A DNA stretch of 6,761 bases, taken from Ktedonobacterales bacterium (GTDB lineage Bacteria; Chloroflexota; Ktedonobacteria; Ktedonobacterales; JADMIN01). The DNA is taken from the NCBI GenBank assembly GCA_015478575.1, contig JADMIN010000136.1, forward strand, positions 1 through 6,761, written 5' to 3'. Position 1 is the stretch's first letter. Each line of letters begins with the position of its first letter. A model generated the notes under the pieces. It ran no database searches, had not been told where the DNA came from, and saw nothing but the letters and a program-made list of their open reading frames with translations. Position numbers and translations under genes: made by a program. Shown piece after piece: positions 1-5,624 of the stretch.

Positions 1-796
1 CCTCAGTGATGGCCACCGTCTTCGATTTCTCGTCAATGGTGTAGTCATCTTCCTCACGCAGGCGCGGCACCACGCGGGCGAACTTGTTATAGAGTTCGAC
101 CGATTCTTCCGCTTGGCCAGAGATGATCAGCGGCGTGCGCGCCTCATCAATGAGAATGTTGTCCACCTCGTCCACGATGCCATAGGAGAGCGGGCGCTGC
201 ACGCGGTAGGCCAGGTCGGGCACCATGTTGTCGCGCAGGTAATCGAAGCCGAACTCATTGTTGGTGCCATAGGTGATGTCGGCGGCGTAGGCGGCCCTAC
301 GCTCGTCGCCCTGCGGCTGCTGGGTGGTGAGGATGACGCCGACGGAGAGGCCCAAGAACTCATAAATCTTGCCCATCCAGTCGCGGTCGCGCTGGGCGAG
401 ATAGTCGTTGACCGTGACGATATGGACGCCCTGCCCAGTGAGCGCGTTGAGGTAGGCGGGGAGCGTGGCGGCGAGCGTCTTGCCCTCGCCGGTGCGCATC
501 TCGGCGATCTTGCCCTGATGCAGCACGATGCCGCCGATGAGCTGCACGTCGAAGTGGCGCAGGCCCGTAGCGCGCCGACTCGCCTCGCGCACGGCGGCGA
601 ACGCCTCTGGCAAGAGATCATCGAGGGCGGCGCCATTCTCTAGCTCTTGCTTCAACTCGCCTGTGATCGCGCGGAGGTCGTCATCAGAGAGGTCGCGCAT
701 CTCGTCTTCGAGGCCATTGATGTGATCCACCATCGGACGCAACCGCTTCAGCTCGCGCTCATTGGGATCGCCGAAGACCTTGGTGATAAAGCTCAT
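1..796 (-). CDS. secA: SecA preprotein translocase ATPase, N-terminal part (cut by window edge)
   Basis: SecA is the ATPase motor that drives unfolded preproteins through the SecYEG channel at the cytoplasmic membrane. The 265 codons visible cover the start of nucleotide-binding domain 1. Residues 100-107 are the Walker A motif MRTGEGKT. Residues 209-212 are the Walker B DEVD, inside the family signature DEVDNILIDEARTPLIISG (most homologues I recall have Ser where Asn213 stands). YGTNNEFGFDYLRDNM at 176-191 is another SecA hallmark. From about residue 225 the preprotein-crosslinking domain begins, and the frame stays open to base 1, so most of the usual 800-1000 residue protein lies outside. 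The start is ATG at 796-794, because MSFITKVFGDPNERELKRL is a typical SecA beginning. The ribosome binding site is only moderate (GAGAGAGTGG a few bases upstream). It is transcribed divergently from dinB. Identification is very secure. Confidence 0.97.
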   Translation of the reverse strand, partial: MSFITKVFGDPNERELKRLRPMVDHINGLEDEMRDLSDDDLRAITGELKQELENGAALDDLLPEAFAAVREASRRATGLRHFDVQLIGGIVLHQGKIAEMRTGEGKTLAATLPAYLNALTGQGVHIVTVNDYLAQRDRDWMGKIYEFLGLSVGVILTTQQPQGDERRAAYAADITYGTNNEFGFDYLRDNMVPDLAYRVQRPLSYGIVDEVDNILIDEARTPLIISGQAEESVELYNKFARVVPRLREEDDYTIDEKSKTVAITE

Positions 797-986
797 AGTG
801 CCGACCACTCTCTCTGATATAGCCTCTACCGCATCCGCGCCACCGCTCGCTCCCCGCGCGGTCGCGACGTTTCCGCCCAGCGACCTCAGAGGCACGGAAT
901 GCGGAGAACGCAAGCTCCAGCGCGAGAGCACAACAGTGAATGCAACCCTCAGCCACACGACCGTTTCCGCTCGTGGCCACTCGCAT
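797..986. other. secA leader region, no gene seen
   Basis: This stretch is the presumed untranslated leader of secA. Open frames on both strands here have unusual composition and no family resemblance. One minus-strand frame begins with an ATG at 986-984 that overlaps the promoter -10 and reads out of frame into secA, so it is unlikely to be translated. I see no RNA gene. Only short palindromes are present, for example GTGGCCAC at 973-980, next to the inferred secA transcription start. Confidence 0.4.
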
Positions 987-995
987 ATTATATCA
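987..995 (-). promoter_or_regulatory. Extended -10 promoter for secA
   Basis: On the minus strand this reads TGATATAAT, which is a perfect TATAAT preceded by the TGn of an extended -10 element. No TTGACA-like -35 is present at 16-18 bp spacing, as expected when an extended -10 compensates. Transcription would start near 980 and leave a leader of about 185 nt before the secA ATG at 796. I found no convincing strong hairpin or riboswitch in that leader. Confidence 0.5.
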
Positions 996-1047
996 TGTCC
1001 CGCCCCGCACCCCTCGCGCACATGGCTCATCCATCCGAGCGATACGG

Positions 1048-1076
1048 TTGCTCTAGATCATACGTTCCACTATACT
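1048..1076 (+). promoter_or_regulatory. Sigma70-type promoter for dinB
   Basis: TTGCTC (1048-1053) and TATACT (1071-1076) are separated by exactly 17 bp, which is the ideal sigma70 spacing. The -10 matches TATAAT at 5 of 6 positions and the -35 at 3 of 6. Transcription would start near 1083, giving a leader of about 60 nt to the GTG start of dinB. I saw no LexA-type box (neither CTGT-N8-ACAG nor CGAAC-N4-GTTCG) overlapping it, so SOS control is not evident from the sequence. Confidence 0.55.
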
Positions 1077-1130
1077 AGTTGAGGGCGGGTCATCAGGAAC
1101 GGCGATCGCAAAGCCAACTCGCTGGAGATG

Positions 1131-1135
1131 GGAGG
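1131..1135 (+). promoter_or_regulatory. Ribosome binding site that sets the dinB start
   Basis: GGAGG lies 6 nt before the GTG at 1142. It decides between this start and the upstream in-frame TTG at 1079, which has no such site and overlaps the promoter. Confidence 0.7.
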
Positions 1136-1141
1136 CGCAGC

Positions 1142-2269
1142 GTGGACGGGAGTCACCCGCAAGGCATTCGCCGTGTGATGCATTGCGATCTGGATTGCTT
1201 CTTCGCGGCGGTGGAAGAGCTGGATGATCCCGCGCTCCGCGGCAGGCCGGTCGTGGTCGGCGGTGATCCCGACCGGCGCGGCGTCGTCAGCACGGCCAAC
1301 TACCTGGCGCGCCGCTTCGGCATCCACAGCGCGATGTCCGCCGCGCGGGCCCGCCACCTCTGTCCGCGCGCCGTCTTCTTGCACCCGCGCTTCGAGCGCT
1401 ACAAAACGCTCTCGCGCCACGTCATGCTGATCCTCGATGACTACTTCCTCGTGCGCGAGCAGGTCTCGGTTGACGAGGCGTATGGTGAGTTGCCGCCCGC
1501 CGGCCCTGGCTGCCGCCCCGCCGAGGAGATTGGGCAGGCGCTCAAGCGGCGCGTGCGTGAGGAGACGGGCCTCGTGATCTCAGTGGGCGTGGCCCGCGCC
1601 AAATCGCTCGCCAAGCTCGCCAGCGACTACTCCAAGCCCGATGGCCTCCTGGTGGTCAAGCCGAGCATGGAGCGTGCCTTCTTGCGTCCCCTGCCGGTGG
1701 GAGCGTTGGGCGGCGTCGGCCCGCATACCCGCGCGCGGTTGGCGGATCTGGGCATCACGACGGTGGGAGAGCTAGCCGCCATGTGCCCGCGTGACCTGCA
1801 AGCGCACTTTGGCAAGCACGGACGGTGGCTCTGGCAACTCGCCAACGGCGAGGACGACCGCCCGGTGCTCGCCGATCACGGCCCACCCAAGAGCATCTCG
1901 AAGGAAGAAACCTACGAGCGCGATATCGCTGACGTCGAGCGCGCGTCGGCGCACGTGCGCGACCTAGCGGAGCGCGTAGCGGCGCGTGCCGCCGCCAAAG
2001 ACGCCACGGGGCGCGTCGTCACGCTGAAGGTCAAGTGGGCTGACTTCCGCCGGATGACCCGCCAGCAGCCGCTGCGCGCGGCGACGCACGCGGCGCATCC
2101 CATCGCCGAGGTGGCGCTGGCGCTGCTGTCGCGCGAGGTCGCGCCGCTGCTCGCCCCCGGCCATGCCATTCGCCTGCTTGGTGTGGGGCTGAGCCACCTC
2201 GACATGCGCGCGGGCGCGCTCCGCCCTGGAGCTATCACCCAACTGCCCCTCTTCGCGCTGGAGGCTTGA
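1142..2269 (+). CDS. dinB: DNA polymerase IV (Y-family translesion polymerase)
   Basis: DinB copies past damaged template bases. The Y-family layout is complete in 375 residues, slightly longer than the roughly 350 of E. coli DinB. Motif I is CDLDCFFAAVE (residues 15-25), with catalytic Asp16 and the steric-gate Phe21 that excludes ribonucleotides. VSVDEAY (108-114) carries the catalytic Asp111-Glu112 pair. SVGVARAKSLAKLASDYSKP is the conserved palm segment. GVGPHTRARLADLGITTVGEL (from residue 191) is the helix-hairpin-helix thumb. KSISKEETYERDI begins the little-finger domain. The C-terminus has QLPLF (367-371), a textbook beta-clamp-binding pentapeptide. The start is GTG 1142-1144, because GGAGG at 1131-1135 sits 6 nt upstream. 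An in-frame TTG at 1079 precedes the inferred transcription start and is unlikely to be used. It converges with the MFS gene. Nothing looks degraded. Confidence 0.95.
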   Translation: MDGSHPQGIRRVMHCDLDCFFAAVEELDDPALRGRPVVVGGDPDRRGVVSTANYLARRFGIHSAMSAARARHLCPRAVFLHPRFERYKTLSRHVMLILDDYFLVREQVSVDEAYGELPPAGPGCRPAEEIGQALKRRVREETGLVISVGVARAKSLAKLASDYSKPDGLLVVKPSMERAFLRPLPVGALGGVGPHTRARLADLGITTVGELAAMCPRDLQAHFGKHGRWLWQLANGEDDRPVLADHGPPKSISKEETYERDIADVERASAHVRDLAERVAARAAAKDATGRVVTLKVKWADFRRMTRQQPLRAATHAAHPIAEVALALLSREVAPLLAPGHAIRLLGVGLSHLDMRAGALRPGAITQLPLFALEA

Positions 2270-2296
2270 TGCGCGTGCGCGTTCGAACCGCGCGCT

Positions 2297-2322
2297 CGAG
2301 CTGGCGGATGAGTGCCAGCTCG
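2297..2322. terminator. Hairpin between convergent dinB and MFS genes, possible bidirectional terminator
   Basis: CGAGCTGGC (2297-2305) and GCCAGCTCG (2314-2322) form a perfect 9-bp stem around an 8-nt loop. It lies in the 69-bp gap between two genes that end towards each other, 28 nt past the dinB stop and 17 nt past the MFS stop. There is no T tract on either side, so it is not a classical intrinsic terminator. It could still end transcription in a GC-rich organism or block RNA decay. A smaller GC-rich imperfect dyad centred on GTTCGAAC (2281-2288) lies beside it. Confidence 0.45.
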
Positions 2323-2338
2323 GCGGATGGCTGAGCCG

Positions 2339-2981
2339 TCACGCCATCTGTATGGCGGGCGCGACCGCGCGCCGCTGGGCCAGCGTGAGCGCGATGATAC
2401 CGAGCACCGTAAGCAGCGCGGCCAGCGGGAAGACGGCAAAGATGTTGCTGCGGGTGATGATGCTGCCAATGGCTGGGCCGACCATGAATCCGACGTTGAC
2501 GGGCAGGTAGGCGAAGGACATCACGCGCCCGCGCACCTCGCTCGCCGCTGAATCGGCGAGCACGCTGAAGGAGAGCGCGAAGACACCAGAGGCCACACCA
2601 TTCACCAGTGCCCAGGCAATCGCGAAGGCGATCAAGCCGTGGGCCAGCGCGGGCAGCGGCCAGAGCAGCGCCTCGACCCACGCGCCAACTATCAGCATAC
2701 GCCAGTGGCCGTGACGGTCCGCCAGCGTGCCCAGCACGGGGCCTAGCACGAGCGCGGTCGGCCAGCGCGCCCCAGAGAGGCAGGAAGGGGAGACCGATGG
2801 CGCTGGAGACGGCCACCGTGACGCCCGTCCATGTGGCCACATCGGCGGGGCGGATGCCCAGGTGGGGCAGATAGAGGGGCGTAAAGGCACTCATCTGCCC
2901 CCAGAACACGGTTTCCACGAAGCTGGCGACGGAAAAGAGGGCGAGCAGCCACAGCCACGACGATGGCGAACGAAAGCACAC
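2339..2981 (-). pseudogene. MFS transporter, internally deleted and frameshifted
   Basis: The 5' part reads as a normal MFS N-terminus from GTG 2981 (AAGGGAG at 2989-2995 is its ribosome site). TM1 is WLWLLALFSVASFVETVFW, a loop follows, and TM2 ends in the motif-A-like WGALADR at residues 70-76 (about 2754). After that the frame turns to Arg-rich nonsense. A second minus-strand frame takes over at about 2755 with ALVLGPVLGTLADRHGHWR and continues with four hydrophobic spans to a TGA at 2339-2341. Those spans look like TM9-TM12 of a C-terminal half, for example RVMSFAYLPVNVGFMVGPA and the final NIFAVFPLAALLTVLGIIAL. Joined, the two parts give only about 213 residues against roughly 400 for the family, so about 190 residues (TM3-TM7 and most of TM8) appear missing. 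The substrate is unknown; drug or sugar efflux types are possible. It lies 62 bp downstream of deoB on the same strand. Assembly error is an alternative to real decay. Confidence 0.75.
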
Positions 2982-2988
2982 GCTCGCT

Positions 2989-2995
2989 CTCCCTT
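2989..2995 (-). promoter_or_regulatory. Ribosome binding site of the broken MFS gene
   Basis: The minus strand reads AAGGGAG 7 nt before GTG 2981. This supports that GTG as the original start, and it shows that the translation signals of the gene are intact although its frame is broken. Confidence 0.5.
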
Positions 2996-3032
2996 GCTGA
3001 CCACAATCAATACTTCACCCAATATAGCACGT

Positions 3033-3048
3033 CATGAGCGCGCTCATG
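3033..3048. repeat. 16-bp perfect palindrome overlapping the deoB stop codon
   Basis: CATGAGCGCGCTCATG is a perfect inverted repeat that includes the deoB TGA (3044-3046). As RNA it could fold as a 6-bp stem with a CGCG loop. On the minus strand it is followed by an AT-rich stretch containing TATATT, which might serve as a -10 for the MFS gene, but no good -35 is visible. A weak attenuating hairpin, a regulator site, or chance are all possible. Confidence 0.5.
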
Positions 3049-4258
3049 CCCTGGGATGATCGGACCCGGGATGATCTAGCCCTGGGATGATCGCGTCGGC
3101 GAAGCTGGCGCCGCTGGCGAGCGGACCAACGCCAAAGACCTCGGCCAGCGTGGCGCCCAGATCAGCGAAGGAGCCGCGCGCGCCAAGCCCCATGTTGGGG
3201 AGGATGGGGCCGCCCACCGCGAGGATGGGTACGCTCTCGCGCGTATGGTCGGTGCCCGTGAAAGTGGGATCGGTGCCGTGGTCGCCAGTGATCAAGACGG
3301 CGTCACGCGCGCCCAGCCGTTCCACCACCTGGGGTAGCCAGGCATCCACCTCACGCAAGGCCTGCGCATAGCCCTGGGGATCGCGCCGGTGGCCATACGT
3401 CTGGTCCATGTCCACCAGATTGACGAAGAGCAGCCCGCGAAAGGGCCGTTCGAGCGCCTCCAGGGTGGCCGCCATGCTGCCCGCGTTGGTGCCAGGGTGG
3501 GTGGTTGCGGTCAGCCCGCGCCGAGCAAAGAGATCCTCGATCTTGCCGACGCCGATCACGTCATAGGCCGCCGCCGTGAGAGCATCGAGCAGGGTGGGCG
3601 CTGGCGGCTCCAGCGAGAAATCGCGGCGGCGTGGCGTGCGCGTGAAGTGGCCTGGCTCGCCGATGAAGGGCCGCGCGATGACACGCCCCACCGCGTGCTC
3701 GCCGGTCAACAAGGCCCGCGCGGTCGCGCACATGCCATACAGCTCCTCTAGCGGAATGACCCGCTCGTGCGCGGCAAGCTGGAAGACGCTGTCGGCGGAG
3801 GTGTAGAGGATGGGCTTGCCGGTGCGCAGGTGCTCGGCACCGAGGTCTTCAAGGATGGCCGTGCCGGAAGCTGGTCGGTTGCCAAGCGTGCCTCGCCCGA
3901 TGGCCGCCTCGAACCGCGCCACCAGCGGCGGGGGGAAGCCGTGGGGATACGTTGGCAGCGGACGCTCCAGTGTCAGCCCCATCAATTCCCAGTGGCCCGT
4001 GGTGCTGTCCTTGCCAGCGGCGCGCGCGATGAGGCGCCCATACGCGCCAGTCGCGCGCGCCGTGGGCGGTGTGCCCGCGATGGGCGTGACGTTGCCGAGT
4101 CCCATGCCGCCGAGCGTCGGCAGCGCCAGCCCCCCCACGGCGTGCGCGGTATTGGTCAGGCAATTTGCCCCGGTGTCGCCATAGCGCTCGGCATCAGGCG
4201 CCTGCCCCACACCCACGCCATCCAGCACAATCACGACGGCACGCTCCAACGCGGGCAT
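3044..4258 (-). CDS. deoB: Phosphopentomutase
   Basis: DeoB interconverts ribose 1-phosphate and 5-phosphate (and the deoxy forms), linking nucleoside phosphorolysis to the pentose phosphate pathway in the cytosol. It belongs to the alkaline phosphatase superfamily and needs two Mn ions. Metal and catalytic motifs are all present: VLDGVGVG with Asp13, GKDSTTGHWE at 82-91, NLVDMDQTYGHRRD, ITGDHGTDP and GTDHTRE. The phosphorylated residue corresponds to Ser85, whereas the B. cereus enzyme as I recall it has Thr85. The cap domain signatures NRPASGTAI, YTSADSVFQLAA and GRVIARPFIGEPGHFTRT are intact. The start is ATG 4258, because AGGAGGT (4264-4270) sits 5 nt upstream. This gives 404 residues, close to the usual 390-405. 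An upstream in-frame start at 4294 is less likely. The last dozen residues come from a short DNA repeat. It probably heads a unit with the MFS gene. Confidence 0.97.
   Translation of the reverse strand: MPALERAVVIVLDGVGVGQAPDAERYGDTGANCLTNTAHAVGGLALPTLGGMGLGNVTPIAGTPPTARATGAYGRLIARAAGKDSTTGHWELMGLTLERPLPTYPHGFPPPLVARFEAAIGRGTLGNRPASGTAILEDLGAEHLRTGKPILYTSADSVFQLAAHERVIPLEELYGMCATARALLTGEHAVGRVIARPFIGEPGHFTRTPRRRDFSLEPPAPTLLDALTAAAYDVIGVGKIEDLFARRGLTATTHPGTNAGSMAATLEALERPFRGLLFVNLVDMDQTYGHRRDPQGYAQALREVDAWLPQVVERLGARDAVLITGDHGTDPTFTGTDHTRESVPILAVGGPILPNMGLGARGSFADLGATLAEVFGVGPLASGASFADAIIPGLDHPGSDHPRA
3049..3092. repeat. Three direct copies of a 12-13 bp unit at the deoB 3' end
   Basis: CCCTGGGATGATC occurs at 3049-3061 and again at 3080-3092, with the variant CCCGGGATGATC at 3065-3076, so the period is 15-16 bp. 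Read on the coding strand they give the C-terminal tail IIPG-LDHPG-SDHPR of phosphopentomutase. The copies sit at the very end of the gene, beyond the conserved fold, which suggests a tail made by local duplication. Confidence 0.7.
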
Positions 4259-4263
4259 GAGCC

Positions 4264-4270
4264 ACCTCCT
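4264..4270 (-). promoter_or_regulatory. Strong ribosome binding site of deoB
   Basis: The minus strand reads AGGAGGT, a near-perfect anti-16S match, 5 nt before ATG 4258. It selects this ATG over the upstream in-frame start at 4294. Confidence 0.75.
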
Positions 4271-4315
4271 CATGACAATGACCGATCTCACCACAGCATG
4301 ATCTCGCTAGCGGAG

Positions 4316-4321
4316 ATTGTA
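4316..4321 (-). promoter_or_regulatory. Candidate -10 for deoB
   Basis: The minus strand reads TACAAT (5 of 6 matches to TATAAT), which would start transcription near 4309 and give a leader of about 50 nt before deoB. No recognisable -35 lies upstream, because the spacer region is almost pure G and C. A small dyad (ATCTC at 4301-4305, GAGAT at 4313-4317) overlaps its edge and could bind a regulator. This is a weak call. Confidence 0.3.
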
Positions 4322-4394
4322 GGCGACGCGGGCGGCGCCGCGCGACGGCGCGGGCGACCAGTGATCGGCGAGAGGAGCGGTCAGTCGCGCACCA

Positions 4395-4424
4395 TTGCGG
4401 GAGAGCAGACCACGCGCGTATATT
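4395..4424 (+). promoter_or_regulatory. Candidate promoter for the small membrane protein
   Basis: TTGCGG (4395-4400) and TATATT (4419-4424) are 18 bp apart. The -10 matches at 5 of 6 positions and the -35 at 3 of 6. A second TATATT follows at 4428-4433. Transcription would start near 4431, giving a leader of about 110 nt to the gene at 4544. Confidence 0.4.
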
Positions 4425-4429
4425 CCCTA

Positions 4430-4458
4430 TATTCCATGCGTGGCCCTCTATTCCATGC
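4430..4458. repeat. Direct repeat TATTCCATGC, two copies 19 bp apart
   Basis: TATTCCATGC is found at 4430-4439 and exactly again at 4449-4458. A shorter related TATTCCC lies just before, at 4421-4427. The first copy overlaps the inferred transcription start of the downstream membrane protein gene. A spacing near two helical turns would suit a regulator binding on one DNA face. The function is inferred only from position. Confidence 0.5.
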
Positions 4459-4543
4459 TGGCGAGACACGTTGGCGGACCAGAGACACGGCCCCTGGCGG
4501 TATGCGGAGAAACCACCATACAGGCTTCGGAGGACTCCTCGTG

Positions 4544-4963
4544 ATGACACTGGCAGCCGGTCCGACGGCACTGATCGGAATCCATACGGCGATGGTGCCG
4601 ATCGTGCTCGCCGCGGGTGGCCTGACACTGCTCTGCGGCCTCGTGCTGTACTTCATGAGCCATAGCGACACCACCGTTCCAGTGGGCCTGCGGCGCACCT
4701 TCCATCTGCTGCTGGTCATCACGATGGGCATCGGCCTCGTACAAACAATTGTCGGTGGCTTCCTCCTCCTCTCCGGCGGGCGTCCTGGCAACCAGCTTCA
4801 CTTCGTCTATGGCGGCATCGTCCTGCTCGCCATCCCCGTCGCCTACGTCTACAGTGACCAGAAGCAGGTGCGCCGCGATATCCTGATCATGTCCATCGCC
4901 GCGCTCGCCATTTTTGGCGCGACCCTCCGCGCGTGGGCGACTGGCCCACATCCCGGTCACTAG
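4544..4963 (+). CDS. Small four-helix integral membrane protein, function unknown
   Basis: I do not recognise this family. The 139 residues contain four hydrophobic spans: about 10-37, 51-77, 85-103 and 112-132. The hydrophilic loops are short and there is no cleavable signal. Three histidines sit at or inside helix ends (His14 in GIHTAM, His54 in RTFHLLL, His86 in LHFVYGG), and Arg129 lies at the end of helix 4 (LRAWATG). This pattern recalls four-helix haem-handling units such as half of CtaA-type proteins, but the resemblance is loose and should not be read as a function. GGAGGA at 4529-4534 lies 9 nt before ATG 4544 and 6 nt before GTG 4541, so either could start it. ATG 4502 in the same frame lacks such a site. 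The frame stays open leftward as far as 3767, but that part is antisense to deoB and its leader and is not coding. It is followed by the merR promoter. Confidence 0.75.
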   Translation: MTLAAGPTALIGIHTAMVPIVLAAGGLTLLCGLVLYFMSHSDTTVPVGLRRTFHLLLVITMGIGLVQTIVGGFLLLSGGRPGNQLHFVYGGIVLLAIPVAYVYSDQKQVRRDILIMSIAALAIFGATLRAWATGPHPGH

Positions 4964-5005
4964 CGCGCGACGCGGCACAGGCATAGCTCAAGCGCGTCTG
5001 ATGCC

Positions 5006-5021
5006 TTGACGTATACGTCAA
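5006..5021. promoter_or_regulatory. Palindromic operator at the merR promoter
   Basis: TTGACGTATACGTCAA is a perfect 16-bp inverted repeat with ACGT half-sites. It includes the -35 hexamer of the merR promoter. As I recall, LiuR-type MerR regulators bind palindromes built from ACGT half-sites, so this is the likely self-operator of the regulator encoded 100 bp downstream. The binding assignment is inference; the palindrome itself is exact. Confidence 0.65.
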
Positions 5022-5034
5022 CTTCTTGCATACT
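5006..5034 (+). promoter_or_regulatory. Promoter of the merR-dehydrogenase unit
   Basis: TTGACG (5006-5011, 5 of 6 matches) and CATACT (5029-5034, 4 of 6) are 17 bp apart. Transcription would start near 5041, leaving a leader of about 80 nt. Classical MerR activation promoters have a stretched 19-20 bp spacer with the dyad inside it. Here the spacing is normal and the dyad covers the -35, which fits repression better than MerR-style DNA untwisting. Confidence 0.55.
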
Positions 5035-5084
5035 GCGTCATAGAGACACCAGCGGGCATGCCGACGCTTCGAGCCATACTTCCG

Positions 5085-5103
5085 TGCGTGCGGTGTTCAC
5101 GCA
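5085..5103 (+). other. Small hairpin in the merR leader
   Basis: TGCGTG (5085-5090) pairs with CACGCA (5098-5103) around a 7-nt loop, 19 nt before the merR start codon and just ahead of its ribosome site. With a 6-bp stem it is modest. It might tune translation, or it could be chance. Confidence 0.25.
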
Positions 5104-5122
5104 TCGGGTTTAGAGGTGAGCC

Positions 5123-5554
5123 ATGCGGATGACGCGAGATACGATGGCGGGCGCGCCCAGCGGCAAGATGTACACCATCGGCGACTTGGCCCGCGAGTTG
5201 GATATCTCTACGCGCACCATTCGCTACTACGAAGAGCGGGGCCTCCTCAGTCCCCAGCGCACCGACGGCACACAGCAGCGCCTCTACACGCCACGCGACC
5301 GCGTGCGCCTTCAGTTGTTGCTGCGCGCAAAGGGCCTGGGATTCAACCTAGAGGACATTCGCGAGCTATTCGAGATCTATGACGCCACCCACGATCAGAC
5401 GCGCCAAGGGGAGCGTCTGCGAGGGATGATTGGCGAGCGCCTGCGGCAGATCGAGACCCAGCTCCAGCATCTGACCGACCTGCGCGACGAGCTGCGCGAC
5501 GCGCTGGAGCGGGTGGAGGAGCAACTGGCCCGGCCCGCCGGCCCGCCGCGCTAG
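5123..5554 (+). CDS. MerR-family regulator, LiuR/GnyR-like
   Basis: This 143-residue DNA-binding protein starts its winged helix at MYTIGDLARELDISTRTIRYY (residues 16-36). The wing EERGLLSP...QRLYTPRDRVRL follows, then the helix GLGFNLEDIRELFEIYD, and a long charged coiled coil of about 95-135 for dimerisation. The pairing RLYTPRDRVRL plus LGF-LEDIRELFEIYD is what I know from the LiuR/GnyR branch, which controls branched-chain amino acid and acyclic terpene catabolism. There is no cysteine in the protein, so thiol metal or redox sensing as in MerR, CueR or SoxR is excluded, and an acyl-CoA-type ligand is more plausible. AGAGGTG at 5112-5118 precedes ATG 5123; ATG 5129 is a possible alternative. 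The dehydrogenase gene follows after 70 bp and is probably co-transcribed. The palindrome at 5006-5021 is its likely operator. Confidence 0.9.
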   Translation: MRMTRDTMAGAPSGKMYTIGDLARELDISTRTIRYYEERGLLSPQRTDGTQQRLYTPRDRVRLQLLLRAKGLGFNLEDIRELFEIYDATHDQTRQGERLRGMIGERLRQIETQLQHLTDLRDELRDALERVEEQLARPAGPPR

Positions 5555-5613
5555 GGGGGTGCTCGCGCGCGCAACAGACGAGAATGGCCAGCGCACGCCG
5601 GTGCGCGATAGGG

Positions 5614-5618
5614 GGAGG
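5614..5618 (+). promoter_or_regulatory. Ribosome binding site that sets the dehydrogenase start
   Basis: GGAGG, inside a GGGGGAGG run, lies 6 nt before ATG 5625. It excludes the longer in-frame start near 5559, whose extra residues (rich in Arg, Gln and Gly) do not belong to the Rossmann fold. Confidence 0.7.
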
Positions 5619-5624
5619 CAGAGC

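Noticed and set aside
113..643. Plus-strand and alternate minus-strand open frames inside secA
   Set aside because: They are shadows of high-GC coding. The secA frame carries all conserved motifs over the same bases.
759..986. Minus-strand 75-residue frame upstream of and overlapping the secA start
   Set aside because: Its ATG overlaps the secA -10 element and lies upstream of the inferred transcription start. The protein is Arg/Gly-rich with no recognisable family.
1079..1141. Upstream TTG start extending dinB by 21 residues
   Set aside because: It lies before the inferred transcription start of the dinB promoter, lacks a ribosome site, and adds residues not expected before the CDLDCFF motif.
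2235..2753. Continuation of the first MFS frame past the break, running into the end of dinB
   Set aside because: After residue 76 the translation turns Arg/Gly/Ala-rich without helices, while another frame carries clear membrane helices. It also overlaps dinB.
4337..4361. GC-rich dyad GCGCCG-CGCGA-CGGCGC between deoB and the membrane protein gene
   Set aside because: Short GC-only inverted repeats are expected by chance in such a GC-rich stretch, and nothing else supports a function.
3767..4543. Long plus-strand frame reaching 777 bp upstream of the small membrane protein
   Set aside because: Up to 4258 it is antisense to the well-supported deoB gene, and its Arg/Gly/His-rich translation has no fold-like pattern. 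The strong ribosome site at 4529-4534 and the start of hydrophobic helices put the real gene at about 4541-4544.
4969..4998. Possible terminator after the small membrane protein (GACGCG at 4969-4974, CGCGTC at 4993-4998)
   Set aside because: The 6-bp stem with an 18-nt loop and no T tract is too weak to call.
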